Positions 31,805 to 64,000 of a DNA stretch of 64,000 bases are shown here, piece by piece. The notes beneath the pieces are model-generated. The model searched no databases. It worked only from the letters and a program-made list of their open reading frames with translations, and had not been told where the DNA came from. Origin of the DNA: Apostichopus japonicus (taxonomy: Eukaryota; Echinodermata; Holothuroidea; Aspidochirotida; Stichopodidae); NCBI RefSeq assembly GCF_037975245.1, contig NC_092564.1, forward strand, positions 4,243,484-4,307,483. The letters run 5' to 3'. Position numbers and translations under genes: made by a program. How positions within the stretch are numbered: position 1 is the stretch's first letter; each line of letters opens with the position of its first letter.

Positions 31805-32341
31805 GTAAGTTAGATACATTTTATCACCACGGTGATTCAATTTAAATCACAAGCATTTTGTCATTTTTCAAATTCCCTTATACAATAGTCCTGCTGTGAG
31901 ATATTTAAGAGTAGCATAAGCTCTGGTTGGAAAAACTCAACAAGAAGCATTGTCACCATGGCAATCACCGGTGTCTGGAGGTTCATGGCTAAAAGTTGCC
32001 CTGTTTTAAATCAAATGCAACCAATCTAGGGAAAGCACTCTGTTGTTTGGAAATTATGTGTGTTGATCAGTCCTTGAGTATGCAGAACTCAGTGTTTAAG
32101 ACTTTGGTCTTCATGGCAATTGGAACTTAGGTCATGAAATAGAAGTTGAGTTGTATCCAACTTTAAACTCATAGAATATCTACGGTTTAGTCCTTACTGT
32201 ATAGGGGATAAACTGTATGCATCATCTGGATAATGTCAGGATAACGTTAGGGGCATGATTGGGAAGAAATTTCCTTTTGTAAATTATTTTAATAAGTCAG
32301 CATTGGTTTGGAATAATGTTTCTCTGTTCCTTTCTCAACAG

Positions 32342-32479
32342 TTTTTGTGAATAAGCAAGATTCTGATTTTTCGTCCAATAAATCCGAGGAGAATCTTTAT
32401 GCAGACATCGATGACTTGGACATTCATCCCAAGTCAGAGTACAATACCTTGCCTAGTAATGCACCATAACCCACTCAGG
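32342..32479 (+). CDS. Receptor paralogue, tail exon 2 with ITAM-like motif and TAA
   Basis: Acceptor CTTTCTCAACAG, donor CAGG|GTAGGT, 138 nt. Encodes FVNKQDSDFSSNKSEE, then NLYADI, ten residues, then YNTL: YxxI-x10-YxxL, within the ITAM spacing (YxxI/L-x6-12-YxxI/L) used by Draper-type engulfment receptors to recruit SH2 kinases. TAA at 32467-32469 follows NAP; the frame then stays open through the donor and joins in phase to the exon at 33380. The stop could be the natural end, a CAA-to-TAA mutation, or a site of readthrough. Confidence 0.7.
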
Positions 32480-32519
32480 GTAGGTTCTCTAGTAATTCTC
32501 AGTTGTAATACTGTGGTTT

Positions 32520-32950
32520 GTTAAGGTGGAGGGGAAAGGGGTGGGGAAGGGGAGAAGGTTGTTAGGGTTGGGGAAGGGATGAAGGATGGGAGTGAGGGGA
32601 AGGAGAAAGTGGAGAGGGATGGAAGAGAGTATGGAGAAAGGGAAGAGGGAAGGGGAAAAGGAGATAGGGATTTTGGGACGAGAGAGAGGGAAGGGATGTA
32701 GGGAAGAGAGAAAGGGGAGTAAAGGGAATTGGAAAGAGGGGGAGGAGAAGGGAAGAGGATGCCCTGAAAAAGGGAATGGAGAAAGGGAAGAGGGTAGGGG
32801 AAAAAAGAGATGGGGATTTTGGGACGAGAGAGAGGGAAGGGATGTAGGGAAGAGAGAAAGGGGAGTAAAGGGCAATGGAAAGAGGGGAGGAAAAGGGGGA
32901 AGAGGATGCTCTGAAAAAAAGGAATTAGGAGGAGAGGGAGAGAGAAGGCA
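32520..32950. repeat. Polypurine tract with internal duplication
   Basis: About 430 nt almost entirely A and G on the plus strand, with two ~146-bp copies (from about 32633 and 32779) sharing GATTTTGGGACGAGAGAGAG-like and GGGATGTAGGGAAGAGAGAA blocks. It sits in the last intron of the receptor paralogue. The open frames on both strands (Gly/Arg/Glu-rich on plus, Pro/Ser/Phe-rich on minus) are artefacts of composition. Confidence 0.85.
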
Positions 32951-33379
32951 TTTACACACTACTGATGATTACAGCACTCATGATTTGATGATATCAGTAC
33001 CAGAATTTCTGTCCCTGTTACCTGTGCTTAAAGCTGCACTTCCCTTTGAATGTGGTATTGTGTACGTGATATAAAAAAAAACTGAAAACATAAGTCGTCC
33101 ATCATAATGCTACCACGAATGATGAAATGAGCCATCTAGACGTCAAAAGTACACATGGGCAAATCATAAGTGTCTACATTGCATAACCAGTTCAGAAATC
33201 ACTAAAAGTGATGGGAACCATATAGTTCTTTTCATTATAAGCATGTGTGTGGGCTTTTTACTTTCAAAATCACATCTAAATAATAAGAGACTCAGTCTGA
33301 AATTCTTCAAATTCTCAATAACCCTAAATATAACTTTCGTTTCAGTTGTTGTAAATCACAAGTTCTTCCCTCTTCTTAG

Positions 33380-33465
33380 GTTACCAACCGCCCCCTCCAG
33401 GTATGTACAGTAATGTCAGTGGAAGGCGAAATCCAGTTCCAGCTCCACGAAATGACCTTCTGTAG
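33380..33465 (+). CDS. Receptor paralogue, final proline-rich tail exon
   Basis: Acceptor CCCTCTTCTTAG, open to TAG at 33463-33465. In phase with the preceding exon it encodes GYQPPPPGMYSNV, then RRNPVPAPRNDLL. It holds a YxN (Grb2 SH2-type) site and a PxxxPR (CIN85/CD2AP SH3-type) motif. It is translated only if the upstream TAA is absent, skipped or read through, which suggests that the TAA is recent. Confidence 0.6.
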
Positions 33466-36400
33466 TAGGATTTGCCTTAATTATACTAAACACCGAAGCT
33501 GTCAACAGTCCTCCTGCTTGTGAGCGACTGAACATGGTACGGAACCAATGCTGTCTATGCTAGAACACAGATGAAGAATTCTTCTCGCAAAATAACCCTG
33601 TATATTTTTGGCTGTGCTGCCTTTTTTTGGTCAAATTTGGAAGTATTTCTATGCTAATAGCACGATATGGGGGTTAAATTATTGCACGGTTCATGCCAGA
33701 AAATGACTGCATCCCTTTTAAATGCGGATGAAGATTACAATAGTTTTAATTAATATTGTCCTGTCGGTGAAGATCTTTCATGTTTCATGCTTAAAAATTG
33801 CTTGTGCAAGTTTCCACGTATTCAATTCTTAAAGGAAGTAAGGTTTTATTAACCAACCATTACAATCTTTTAATACTCGCCAGGTAAACAGCGTAAATGC
33901 TTGTGTTTTGGAAACTTGTATGTGGTAGGCGGTGTCATTCTATATGTCAAAATAGCACTTTTTGTGGATAATTTACACTGTGCTGCCTCTGCAGAGAGCA
34001 TAAGTTTACTCCTTATGCTAATGTTAAGTGCTCTATTGATAAGGGGAAGCCCTTTTCACCATTTTTTTACCATGTGTGAGTGCAGAAAAAAAGAAATGCC
34101 AAAAAGAAGCAAAATTGTTCTCCTCAGGCCTGATGAGAGTAGGATCTTCCAATCCACCTCTTTTTTTTTCTTCCTTTTTTCCTTGTTCTTTTCCATCCTA
34201 TTGATACATATTTCTATTTTCTCATAAGAGTATTGTGAGTGTTACGGATATGCTCAGGTAACAGGGATTGAAAAAATACACTTTTGTGTCAGAATTATCT
34301 TCTTCCTTTTCTTAAAATTTTCGTTGTTAATTTTCAACTTCACAGAAAACTTCTTTCTTTTTCATGTTCTAAAAATCTTCTTATTTTACTGCATCATGTT
34401 GCCTTTTCATTTCAGTCTAAACAGATCATAAAATAATTGAATATAATTGAAACCTGTAATCCAGAAATGACATTAGCCACATACTTCAATTTCCACTGCC
34501 TTTGCTTCATAGCTATAGTAATGAATATGTAAAAGATCTTCTTCTGAGGGAGAATTTACCCACCTGCTGAATGTCCTTGCATCTCATAATGTATTTAACG
34601 AGGAAACAGAAGTTAATCAAAGAAAAATTAAAAAACAGATGTGTAAATATCAAATGTGTATATATGTGAAGGCTCTGTGAGGTTTGCACAAATGGCAATA
34701 TTGATCTGTATGGTTTTTGTTAGTTCGTCCATTTATGATCATGAATGATAAGTTGTGTATTTCAACTGTACAGATTTCTTGCTTTAGAGTCTTTCAGTTA
34801 GGAAGACATTTTTGACTCCAAACAATTCTTACTCTTGTCTACCAAATGTTACAGTAAAGGAATAGATTAACATACTATGAATAATCATGTCTATGGAAGG
34901 GAGCCATTTCATTGGCTGTCAGCATTTATGTGTAGAGATATACTTTGGACTTCCTTGCTACATTGTCTGTACACTCCAGCAAGAACCCAAGAGATGTTGT
35001 CTTATTATCTTCTTCATGGTTGTACTGGCTACATGTGGAATCAACTCTGAGAGAAAGATAGTGAAGAATTGTTGAGCTTGATCGAGAGAGTCCTTTACAT
35101 TTTGTTTGGCCAAGCTATTATGCTTAATGTCAGTAAGTATTACATGATTTATTAGCTTCAAAGAGAAGAGTGCTGAATTGTTTAAAAGATGTTGTCTTCA
35201 GTACTGCTTTTAGGCATTCAACTTACTTAAAGTGAAACATACAGGAATCACATTGTTGCTATATTTTTGTCTCTTTTTTTCTTTTGGTGCTTTCTCTGAA
35301 TGTATTGAGTACTAAATCAAATTGAAAGGAGACCTTTCCTAAGAGATGATATTGTGTTTATCAAGTGTCATGTAGTGTGTGAATAACACCAATGAAAGAT
35401 CAAAATTAATTATTAGATATGCTACAATTTTAATACTGATGTTTAGTAGAGCCACCAACAACTCCTACCAAATTTTGGAACACTCATCGTTGAATTAAAT
35501 GTCACAAACTCTTTCCTGTAAATCTTACTGGCAAAGACAGTTTCCTCCATGTAGGAGTCTGACATATTTTGAAATTCGTTTGTACCAGTCTTCTTATTAA
35601 GAATCGACAGGGGCACAAATCGATAGTTTTAGGATGAACGTAAGAAATTGCTTTGAATTTCATTGCAAAGGTATTGGCTTTCAAGCGTGGGATTAATGCA
35701 ATTAGAAAAGTTGTGAGAGATCACAAAGGTTTGTTTTTTGGTAATGAAATTGTGACAGCAAACACTTGTAGAAACAGAAAAGCGCCATGTATCGCTTTTC
35801 ATTCCACCCTTTTAATTTCAGCATATTCTCAGACGGCCAATCATTAAGTAGAAATTCTATGATACTAATGATTATGATGGGCACTTGCCTCATCTTTTCT
35901 AGATAGGCACGGCAGTTGTTGCGATTGGCAATAACAGGTGATTTGAAAGAGCAATCATGACGGATAGTCTCTGACAGCAAATTGCCCTTTGCCTGTATGT
36001 TAATGCAGTCCCCGATTTAATACGTGGCTGTTATGAGCAATTCCTGTTAGAATGTTGTCATTCATTTCAAGAAAACACAATGGGTACCGATGCAGTATTA
36101 CATTTCGTTTTGAAAACCAAGATTTCATGCCCTGGAGACTATAGGTTTTTAGTTTCCTAAAGAATTGTCAGGAAGGTAATAGTAAAAATAAGTCTGATGA
36201 CAAAAAAAAAAGATTGTGCAATGCAAGAAGGAAATCAGAAAGGAAAGTGAGATCGAATCGAAATATCCTACAGGTAATTGATTAGTTTAAATTTTTCGCA
36301 CTAATGATCCTGTTCATCTTCAATTTGTTCTTATGCAAATGATTGTTTATATATCTTGTTTTTCGGAAGAATTAGTATTCTGTATATTTAAATATCTATC

Positions 36401-39400
36401 TATGCTTTCCATGCCAAGAATTTTTCCGCTTTTTTCTTTCTTTTTTCTTTTTCCGTTTGGTGTATTACGTTTGATCAGAAATGAACCCAACATGGCCAGC
36501 AAAACTGGTCTGTTATTATTATTTGCATGCAGTAGTCGTTTATTTACAGATTTGAGTCTGACACATACTAACAGGATGCACAGATTTTAAATGTTAATAT
36601 TATAATCCATAATATAGTGTCATTAAATATCTGACTAATGACAAGATTTGACGCGAAACTGCATAAGGTTCAAACACCTAACCCCAACTGACAACAAATA
36701 TTAAGTACAGCTAAGAAGTCCTTTGAGATCCACTTAACTTGGTTCATCCGTGAGTTGGTGTCATCAAGTTTCTCACTTCACTTTTACTTTTCATATGTAA
36801 GGTTCTTTATCGAGAGAGGCACCACATCGCTTTGCCTTGTGAACATTCCATAACTGTTGGGTCAACTTTATACAGTTTCTTCTCCCCTACGATCCCTCTA
36901 TCTATCCTGCAGAACCATCGATTTGTGCCTGATGTTTATATTATTTGTAGAGTCCCACCCCCCCCCCAAAAAAATCAATCCACGTAAAGAAATGCCACGT
37001 CTAAGTGATCCCAAAAGCAGTTCTTTACTATTGGCAAGGCATATCCAAGAACTTGTAACTACTGCATTCTAGGAACAAATTGGTTCTTAGCTAAGGTAGA
37101 TTATTTGAAAATGTTTTTTAACAGTCTCCTACAGGGTTAGTTGGGGGGGGGGGGGGTTGTGTCGAGCAAGTGATTGTACGATCTCACTCCGTGGGATTTT
37201 CTATAAGGAAATGAAAGGGGCATTAGAAGCAAAAGTTTAAGTCTTGTCACCATAGTGGGCTTTCAAATTTTATCTCAAGCTGGCAAAATAAGAGAATTAA
37301 TATTTACGGGGAACTTGGTGTAATTAATCGTTAAGCAAAATATCAACCTTAACCAAATTTACCAAAGATATATATTGTTTTTGGAGGGAAGGGATTATTC
37401 CATAGACTAACCTTAAACTCATTTATACTTTTTTCCATGTAAGGTTTTCCCCTGTATTTTGCCCTCTTTGCAATGTGCATAAACTAAAAAGTGGTCAATG
37501 ATATCATAAGGCTACTCAGTCATTTGGTTGAGATCATGAATCTGAATGGATCAGTCGGACAGCGTCATTACTGTGATCGATCGCAAGCAAGAGGTCAAGT
37601 GGATACATCTTTGGAGTGGGGGATTGGGTGGGAATTGGGTGGTGGCTGAGTTCAGGATGATGGGGTTGTTTTATATTTGGGGCCAGTGGTTAAATAGATA
37701 CCAATTTATAGATAAAGGTTTAACAACACTATATATCATCTTGCATGGGAGGGGGGGGGGGGGGGATTTTCATAACAACAGTTTGAAATTTGAAAAAAAA
37801 ATCGTTTTAATTTTTGGGGTTTTCGGTTCATATTCTGGTTTCATTTTCCATAAAGAATTTCTATTGTACATTTGGTTTATATAAGTTTATATGAGTGTGC
37901 ATAATATATCATCGTAAATTACATTTGTGTGTTGTTAATTTCAATTCAAATGTTGCTATTAACCTGCTGCCTTTACCGGGACTGTATTTCCTAATACAAC
38001 AGAATAGTAACCTTCACTCTATAGGTTAAATCTTCTTCATGGTAGTTAGATTTGCAGATCAAAGGATTTGTTGATCTCATCGAAAGCTAAACGCATATCA
38101 CGTCTTGTATCTATTCGTCTGCACGAAGGTGCTCTGATCAAATCACATGAACGAAAAGTTTCCACTGCTACGCAGACTCAAGTTTCTTGTAGGCCGTAGT
38201 TATCTGTAACTAGGTGAGAACTTATTTAAACCGAGAGTTACACGAAAAGATAAAACCATGCAGCTTCCTGCGTGTCAATTTATTTTGAAATCAACTCTCT
38301 GGACAAATAGTACAAAAAAACTTAAGCATATCCTTCGTTAGTAGCTATAAAACTGTCTCTACCATCATTTGATTATTGTTCTACAATCAAAAGGGTGAAA
38401 GATGAGAAAGGCTATATACCATTTGGGCCGATATAATCATCATAAGGGCATCAGTGTTAGATAAATTATAGCAAGCTAAAATTTCTTCCGACCCATCATA
38501 TTATTGCTAGATATCTACGTTTAAGGGGAAATGTTTTGGTGAGGTTAAGGCCTCTTGCATGAGAATGGCAGGAAAGGGCTTGGTGAAGTTTATATACAAT
38601 TGTCCATTACTTGTATTTCTATTATATTTGGATGCAATGTTGGTGAACATTAACGGTATTCTGTTCTCACAAAAGTAGAATATTCTAACTTAACTTTGTG
38701 GAGCATTTACTTCTTTATTTATCTCTGTACGGGTTAAGTTGGCAGTGGTTGTCGCAGTGAGTTATTAGTTAAGGTATTTCCTCCTTAAAAGTCTATTTTT
38801 GTATGCCAGTGATGTATGGTAAGAAGAAATTATTTCTTGATATTGCAAGAAAAAATATAAATTGATACTGAAATATAATCTTTTTTAATCCGACAGGAAG
38901 GGGGGGTGGTAAGAGAGAGATGGAATTGCAAGAGACAGGCGAATTCGGATACATTGCTAAAACAGTTTGAATTGCTTACATTTCCCGGGTCAGTCCATTT
39001 GATGGGTGAAATGTCAGTGATGCCAGGGGTATGGGATGAGGGCCGGAAAATGAAAGCAGTGCTGGATGTATTTTTTGTTCATTTTAGCAAAATTACCAAT
39101 CGATTGTATAAATATAATATATATTATAAAGAATAATTTTAATTGACTCGAAGCCGCACGCATTCAATTTGTCGAAAAAAATCATGATTTTAATACTGAA
39201 TGCATTGTTCACCTCAATTTCCAAATCTTCCATAATTCCAAACTTACCTATTCTACCTATTTTAATGCTTCACTTATGCACTCAGCTATCCACCGGAAGG
39301 ACTACTTGGCGTTAAATCGTTTTTTCTTTGCTTTTCGAAATTATTGTAAGATCTACTTTGAAGGTTAAACAATGCCTATGTGACCTATAGCATGAATAAT

Positions 39401-41380
39401 AATTTGTTCTCGGCAAATGTACCATAGAATTGCAAAATATACACAAAATTTAATTAATTGCAATATCACTGTCATCTTTGCATTGGGAGGAGATTGGTAT
39501 CTGCCCCCCCCCCTCCCCTTGAAAACCTTTATTTGAAGGAGAAAAAGACAATGCTCGCCATTACAAGGATTCTTGATTGTATTCCACGAAAGTGTGCACA
39601 AGCCTGCATTCGTGCAAATTGTTGAAAAGACAGGTGTTAGATATCATAAACATCAAAGGACATTTGTGGTAATGAACTTTTACACCACATAGGCTTTATT
39701 CAATGATGGTTCTGAACACAACTTTAGTAAACACGACTACATACCTTGCTCATCGTCAGATTACCATAAATGTATAAAGTTGGTTGATATTATATATTGA
39801 ACAGAAGCTTCGATGGATTGATCTGTCTGCTACCGACCACTTTTTTTATAACCCTTGAAGGAGGAAATAAGCAATAGTGTACCATGCATATAGACGGATC
39901 GGGTGTTTAGACGTGACCTGGCGCATTCTGGGGCATATTTAAGCCATACAAAAGGTCTATAATTACTGTAGGTCTGCACGCAATGTTGTGCTGATAGCTG
40001 CTTTGCGTGTGTTCAAAATATGGGGCTTACTAGTTTGATTATTATGTATGTTGTACCTTACTTGGTTTCCTTTATCCCAAACAGTCGAACACGTATCGTC
40101 GGGAAAGCTGTTCAAGTGAATTCAAATTCACCTGCATTTTGGTGTTAGTAAATTTGAATTCTTCCATTGCCTTGTTTATCTCTCTCAGTTCTTGCTGTTT
40201 TCCGTCTTAGGCTTGCTGTAGCAAGAATATCTTCCCCTCGTGTGGTTTTCGGTGACGTATAAGTTTGTTTAGCTTCTTCTGAACTTCTTATTTGTGGTAC
40301 TTGCTAGACCATCCAAAGACTGACAAAAATATTGCTCGTTGACTTTAGTTCCAGTGGTATTGTCGCTGGGACGGATTGCTAGAATATATCAATTTTCCTG
40401 CGGTCCCTCATACCATAATATTTTGGTGGGAACTCGAATTTCCTTCACTTGATTTGTCTGCAACTGATAACTTGATCACCCTTAAATGATCAGAATCCTC
40501 AATAGTGTATACTAACGCCTACAAATGGCAGTCTTTTGTTTTGTGATCATTGGATTTTGTAGCAGTAAGGGTGAAGAATTATAACTATGTTGATATCCAT
40601 TTCTCCCAATCTATACCAGGTATGTGTATCCCAGAAGTATGTGTGCCTGCTGCTCAAAAATAGTATAGGCAAACCATACAGTTACAGGTCACATCCGAAA
40701 GATTGTTAGTATGATCATAAGTGGCACATCATCACCCATCCACTTAGTTTGAAGTTCATGAACATGACTGAAAGGTTGACCATGGGGCAAAATGAAGTTC
40801 GCAAAAGGTGTACCGCAAGGCATACCTATACGTACGGTCAAACACCAAATGGGTGTGTGAGCGTGTGCCAAAGCAATAACACCATAGTGGTCAAATCGCC
40901 AACCTTTCAGATGACATCTGCAACTGTCAATCCTCTGGACATTTGAAGGCTACAAAAGGAAGAAATTGTTTGGTAGTCCTATTTACGCAGACTTCAATCA
41001 AAGAAGCTAATATTCCTACAAAAAAAAACATATTAGCGCCTCTGCTGATAAACTTTACAAAATGAAAACAAAGTTGGATGCAGGAGACAGCAAGGTCATG
41101 TCATTTGAGTGGCTGAACTGTAACCCAATGATCCATCTTAATAAATTGACATATTCTGACATAATGATGACACACTTGCTAAATGTTACTATATAAAAAT
41201 GTTCCATCCTTATAGGAGGTTTAACTCTGGGTTTGTCCTGATAGCTATAACACTGTCATATGATCCCCATTCAAATGAATTGAAGCCAATTTTTTCTAAA
41301 GACCAATAGTATTGTAGGAAATGAGGGTATATATCAAGCCCGAATTGCATTCTCTATAATCCAGCTTTCTGGGGGCTCTT
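33466..41380. other. Long stretch without recognised genes
   Basis: Possible 3'UTR of the receptor paralogue, then AT-rich sequence. No exon, RNA gene or known transposon was recognised. Homopolymer runs occur: C then A at 36957-36976, G at 37142-37155 and 37749-37763, C at 39504-39513. Short open frames here have no motif. Confidence 0.4.
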
Positions 41381-41387
41381 TTTCAGG

Positions 41388-61376
<19,989 letters not shown>

Positions 61377-62425
61377 GTTAGTCACTTTTTGCATTCTTTT
61401 CTAAGTGAAAGTAATTTTTGATGAATTTATCGGTCATGTGTCCCATTTTTCTGTGCTACCAATTCGTTTTAATGCAGATCTCTTTTATTTTAAAAACCTG
61501 ACAGATTCCTTTGAAATATACATAACGTTCGTTTGCCCGTGAGTCAAAGTCACTTTGAAAGTGCTTATTGGCTAAATTAATTTGGCAAATGTCGACGGTT
61601 AAGAAAGAATTAAAATGTAAAAAATGTGTTATTTACTCACTAATTTTTGTATCGCTAGGCATAACACCTAGGAAAGCGTCTAAGTGCGACATAGTGCAGT
61701 TATTTTGAATCGAGGTCGGTTTGTTTTTAGTAAGTTGTCGTATGCAAAGTAGCAATCGAAGTGCAATACCCTGCTTCAATAGGTCATAAGTGTAACTCCA
61801 AAATATGTCAGAAGTAGAAAAAGTTAATATATGATAATGGTCAAACAAGCTCAGTCCATCGCAATTATTTAACTGACTCTTTTAAAACACTTTTCTGTAG
61901 CTAAGAGATTCATATCACCTATACGAGCACAGCTTTCATCATACTAAATTTCTAGCTTAGCACTGTGGATCTGTAAAAAAGTGAACGATATAGATCTATT
62001 CAACATTAAAATTGTCATGCGGTCATATGTTTGCTACTGTTTCTTACTCGTTTGGTCTCCATCATAGTTTATCCTTCCGTTCACCAAACAACACAATTTT
62101 GTTGCCGGGCTTTTCTTTTCTTTTCTTTTTTTTACGATCTCAAAATCTGTCAATATAATGTCAACTGTGCACAATAAAATAATTCAATTTGCTATCATTC
62201 GTTTTAACTGTTGGGATTTGACTTCTGATTATAGCTACTTTTGTTAGGTTCTTACGTTTGTCCTTCTCAATCCTTTCCTGCTATTATTTTGTGTTGTCCT
62301 ACTAGGTTTATATTTTCAATCCCGCATTAATCCTACATCTTCCGCAAGGGTGTGTAGAACAACCTGTATACATATCAATACATATAAGACGAATGACGTA
62401 TAGATGTGTATGTCCCAGGTGAAAA
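61377..62425. other. Intron 15 of the receptor, nothing recognised
   Basis: Follows the donor GATG|GTTAGT. No exon with a cysteine pattern or hydrophobic segment was recognised. A CTTTT run lies at 62105-62135. Confidence 0.4.
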
Positions 62426-62426
62426 T

Positions 62427-63085
62427 TCCAGTTAATACCTGTTGAACTGGTTTTAACAGGTACCTGTTGCAACTGGTATTTGGTGACAGGTAATAACAGG
62501 TATTAAATGGTGTTAACGGGTGTTAACTGGTATTGACAGGTATTAACTGGTATAAACAGGTTTCAACTGTTTTCAACAGGCATAACAGTTTTTAACTGGT
62601 ATTAACAGGTATTAGCTGGTATTAACAGGTTTCAACTGTTTTCAACAGGTTTCAACAGGCACAACAGCTTTAGCTGGTATTAACAGGTATTAACTGGTAA
62701 TAACAGGTTTCAACAGGCATAACAGTTTTTAACTGGTATTAACCGGTTTCAACTGTTCTCAACAAGTTTCAACAGGCACAACAGCTTTTAACTGGCATGA
62801 ACAGGTATTAACTGGTAATAACAGGTTTCAACTGTTTTCAACAGGCGCAACAGCTATTTACTGGTAATAACATACTGTATGAACTGGTTTCAACTGTTTT
62901 CAACAGGGGTAACAGGTTTTAACTGGTTCTGTTTTCAACATGTCTTTACTGGTATTGAAAACGTTTGAACAGGTAAGAACATGTATGGAAGGTTTTAAGC
63001 TGGTTATAACAGTAGGATTTTCCACAGGTTCAATTGTTTTCAACAAGTTATCTGGTGAAAACAGGTGGCGATGAATTTCAACAGG
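62427..63085. repeat. AACAGGT/AACTGGT minisatellite
   Basis: About 650 nt of imperfect units of 15-17 bp, alternating AACAGGTATT and AACTGGTATT, with variants CAACTGTTTTCAACAGG and CAACAGGCATAACAG. Most units end in A-A-C-(A/T)-G-G-T or its complement. Irregular length variation suggests an old slippage-driven array. Confidence 0.88.
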
Positions 63086-64000
63086 TTAAAATTACTCTTT
63101 ACAGTTGCACATGATGTAGGTCTAACACTTAACAAGCAAGTTAAGGCGAGGGAGAACTTCCAGCAGATGGAGTAAAAATCACTGTTAACAAAAATCTGAA
63201 AATATCATTTTATTCCAACAAAGTTAAGACAAGTTAATGGATCAAACATGAATGGCAAAAGTAATGGCAAAAGTATAGTACTGCACAATAATGCAAAGTT
63301 GAGGGCAATGAAAAAGAAAACATAAATTTGGAGTCTAACAAGAAAGCAAACTTCTGAAGTAAACGCTTTCATATTACACATTAAAAACTTACATATATTA
63401 TGAAATACCAACTAAATATGTTCATTAAAACAAAGATTTCATGTATTGCTGTGGCAATTAAGAAAGGAAACTCTATCTGTTAAAACAATATAAAGGTTAA
63501 TTTTTTATCAATCATTATATCAAAATAAAAGTTACAGCTGAATAGATAAAAGTTATTCAAGAGTTAGCATTACCAAACTATGTAGTGTGCAATTCTGCAT
63601 GCTATAGGCAGACAATAATAATAGCTAGTCAGACAGTAACCTTTTGAAAGGAATTAATTCTTAAATTGGCTACCAATCAGATCTTAAAAAACAATATTTA
63701 CCTACAAAGCATGTATTTGTAATGCATATTTATACTGAACACATATGTGACGACAATATACTGTCTATTCTGGAGTTTGAATAAAAATCTGAATACTGTT
63801 TAATGGCATTTGTACATACTGATTACTAGAAATGTTAGTTCTTTAAAAAAAAATAAGGCAAAAGTGGAAAGATGACTTTGCCAAGTAAAAGTCAACATCA
63901 GTCTATAATAGTCATGGTTAAACCACTTTCAAGAAAAACTGTCCAGAAGATCTCCATTGAAAACTTAAGTTATAATTGACAGCAACATACTTTCCATTTC
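63086..64000. other. Non-coding end of window
   Basis: AT-rich sequence without a recognised exon or repeat. The open frame at 63205-63411 (minus) is hydrophobic by composition and has no start or splice support. Confidence 0.4.

Noticed and set aside
32489-33074. Gly/Arg/Glu-rich plus-strand frame and Pro/Ser/Phe-rich minus-strand frame
   Set aside because: Both arise from the polypurine tract; no start, splice or motif support.

Overview
This is a eukaryotic, animal-like, AT-rich window with multi-exon genes, GT-AG introns and many decayed transposons. The gene families (an EMI plus EGF-repeat receptor of the Draper/CED-1/MEGF10 kind, a spliced integrase-core gene, CR1-type LINEs, a ZMYM1/hAT-type transposase) suggest a marine invertebrate deuterostome, perhaps an echinoderm such as a sea cucumber. 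That assignment is inference. I saw no operons, CRISPR arrays or complete tRNA/rRNA genes.

Layout. 1-5.7 kb is non-coding and built of diverged duplicated blocks. 5.7-10.7 kb holds two small inverted-repeat (MITE-like) elements and otherwise nothing recognisable. 10.7-12.4 kb has broken exons, two resembling the end of a HECT domain. 11.5-17.7 kb is rich in degenerate repeats carrying AGGTCA half-sites. On the minus strand, 24.3-16.1 kb, five exons join in phase into a DDE integrase-core gene whose third intron is interrupted by a 4.17-kb hAT element with 8-bp target duplications. 27.3-25.4 kb (minus) is the 5' part of a CR1-like LINE: three tandem 5'UTR monomers, an SGNH-esterase ORF1, then a truncated ORF2.

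27.5-33.5 kb is a broken paralogue of the EGF receptor. Two EGF exons lie on the minus strand and one EGF exon plus three cytoplasmic-tail exons on the plus strand, as expected from a local inversion. The tail has an ITAM-like tyrosine pair, an in-frame TAA and an open frame beyond it. 33.5-41.3 kb has no recognisable gene.

41.4-61.4 kb (plus) is the main gene. Fifteen exons, with intron phases agreeing at every junction, encode a signal peptide, an EMI domain and about 13 EGF-like repeats (at least 662 codons). The transmembrane segment and tail must lie beyond the window. Its introns contain three LINE remnants, a tRNA-SINE-like relic, a 243-bp triplication, and a ~1.06-kb GTAA-type array that repeats the 5' splice-site consensus on the sense strand. 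62.4-63.1 kb is a minisatellite of AACAGGT/AACTGGT half-sites.

The receptor and its broken paralogue give the window its theme: an EGF-scavenger/engulfment receptor locus that has duplicated, partly inverted and filled with transposons. No wholly new system is evident. The best leads are the ITAM-like tail with its stop codon, the inversion, and the splice-donor-mimicking intronic satellite.
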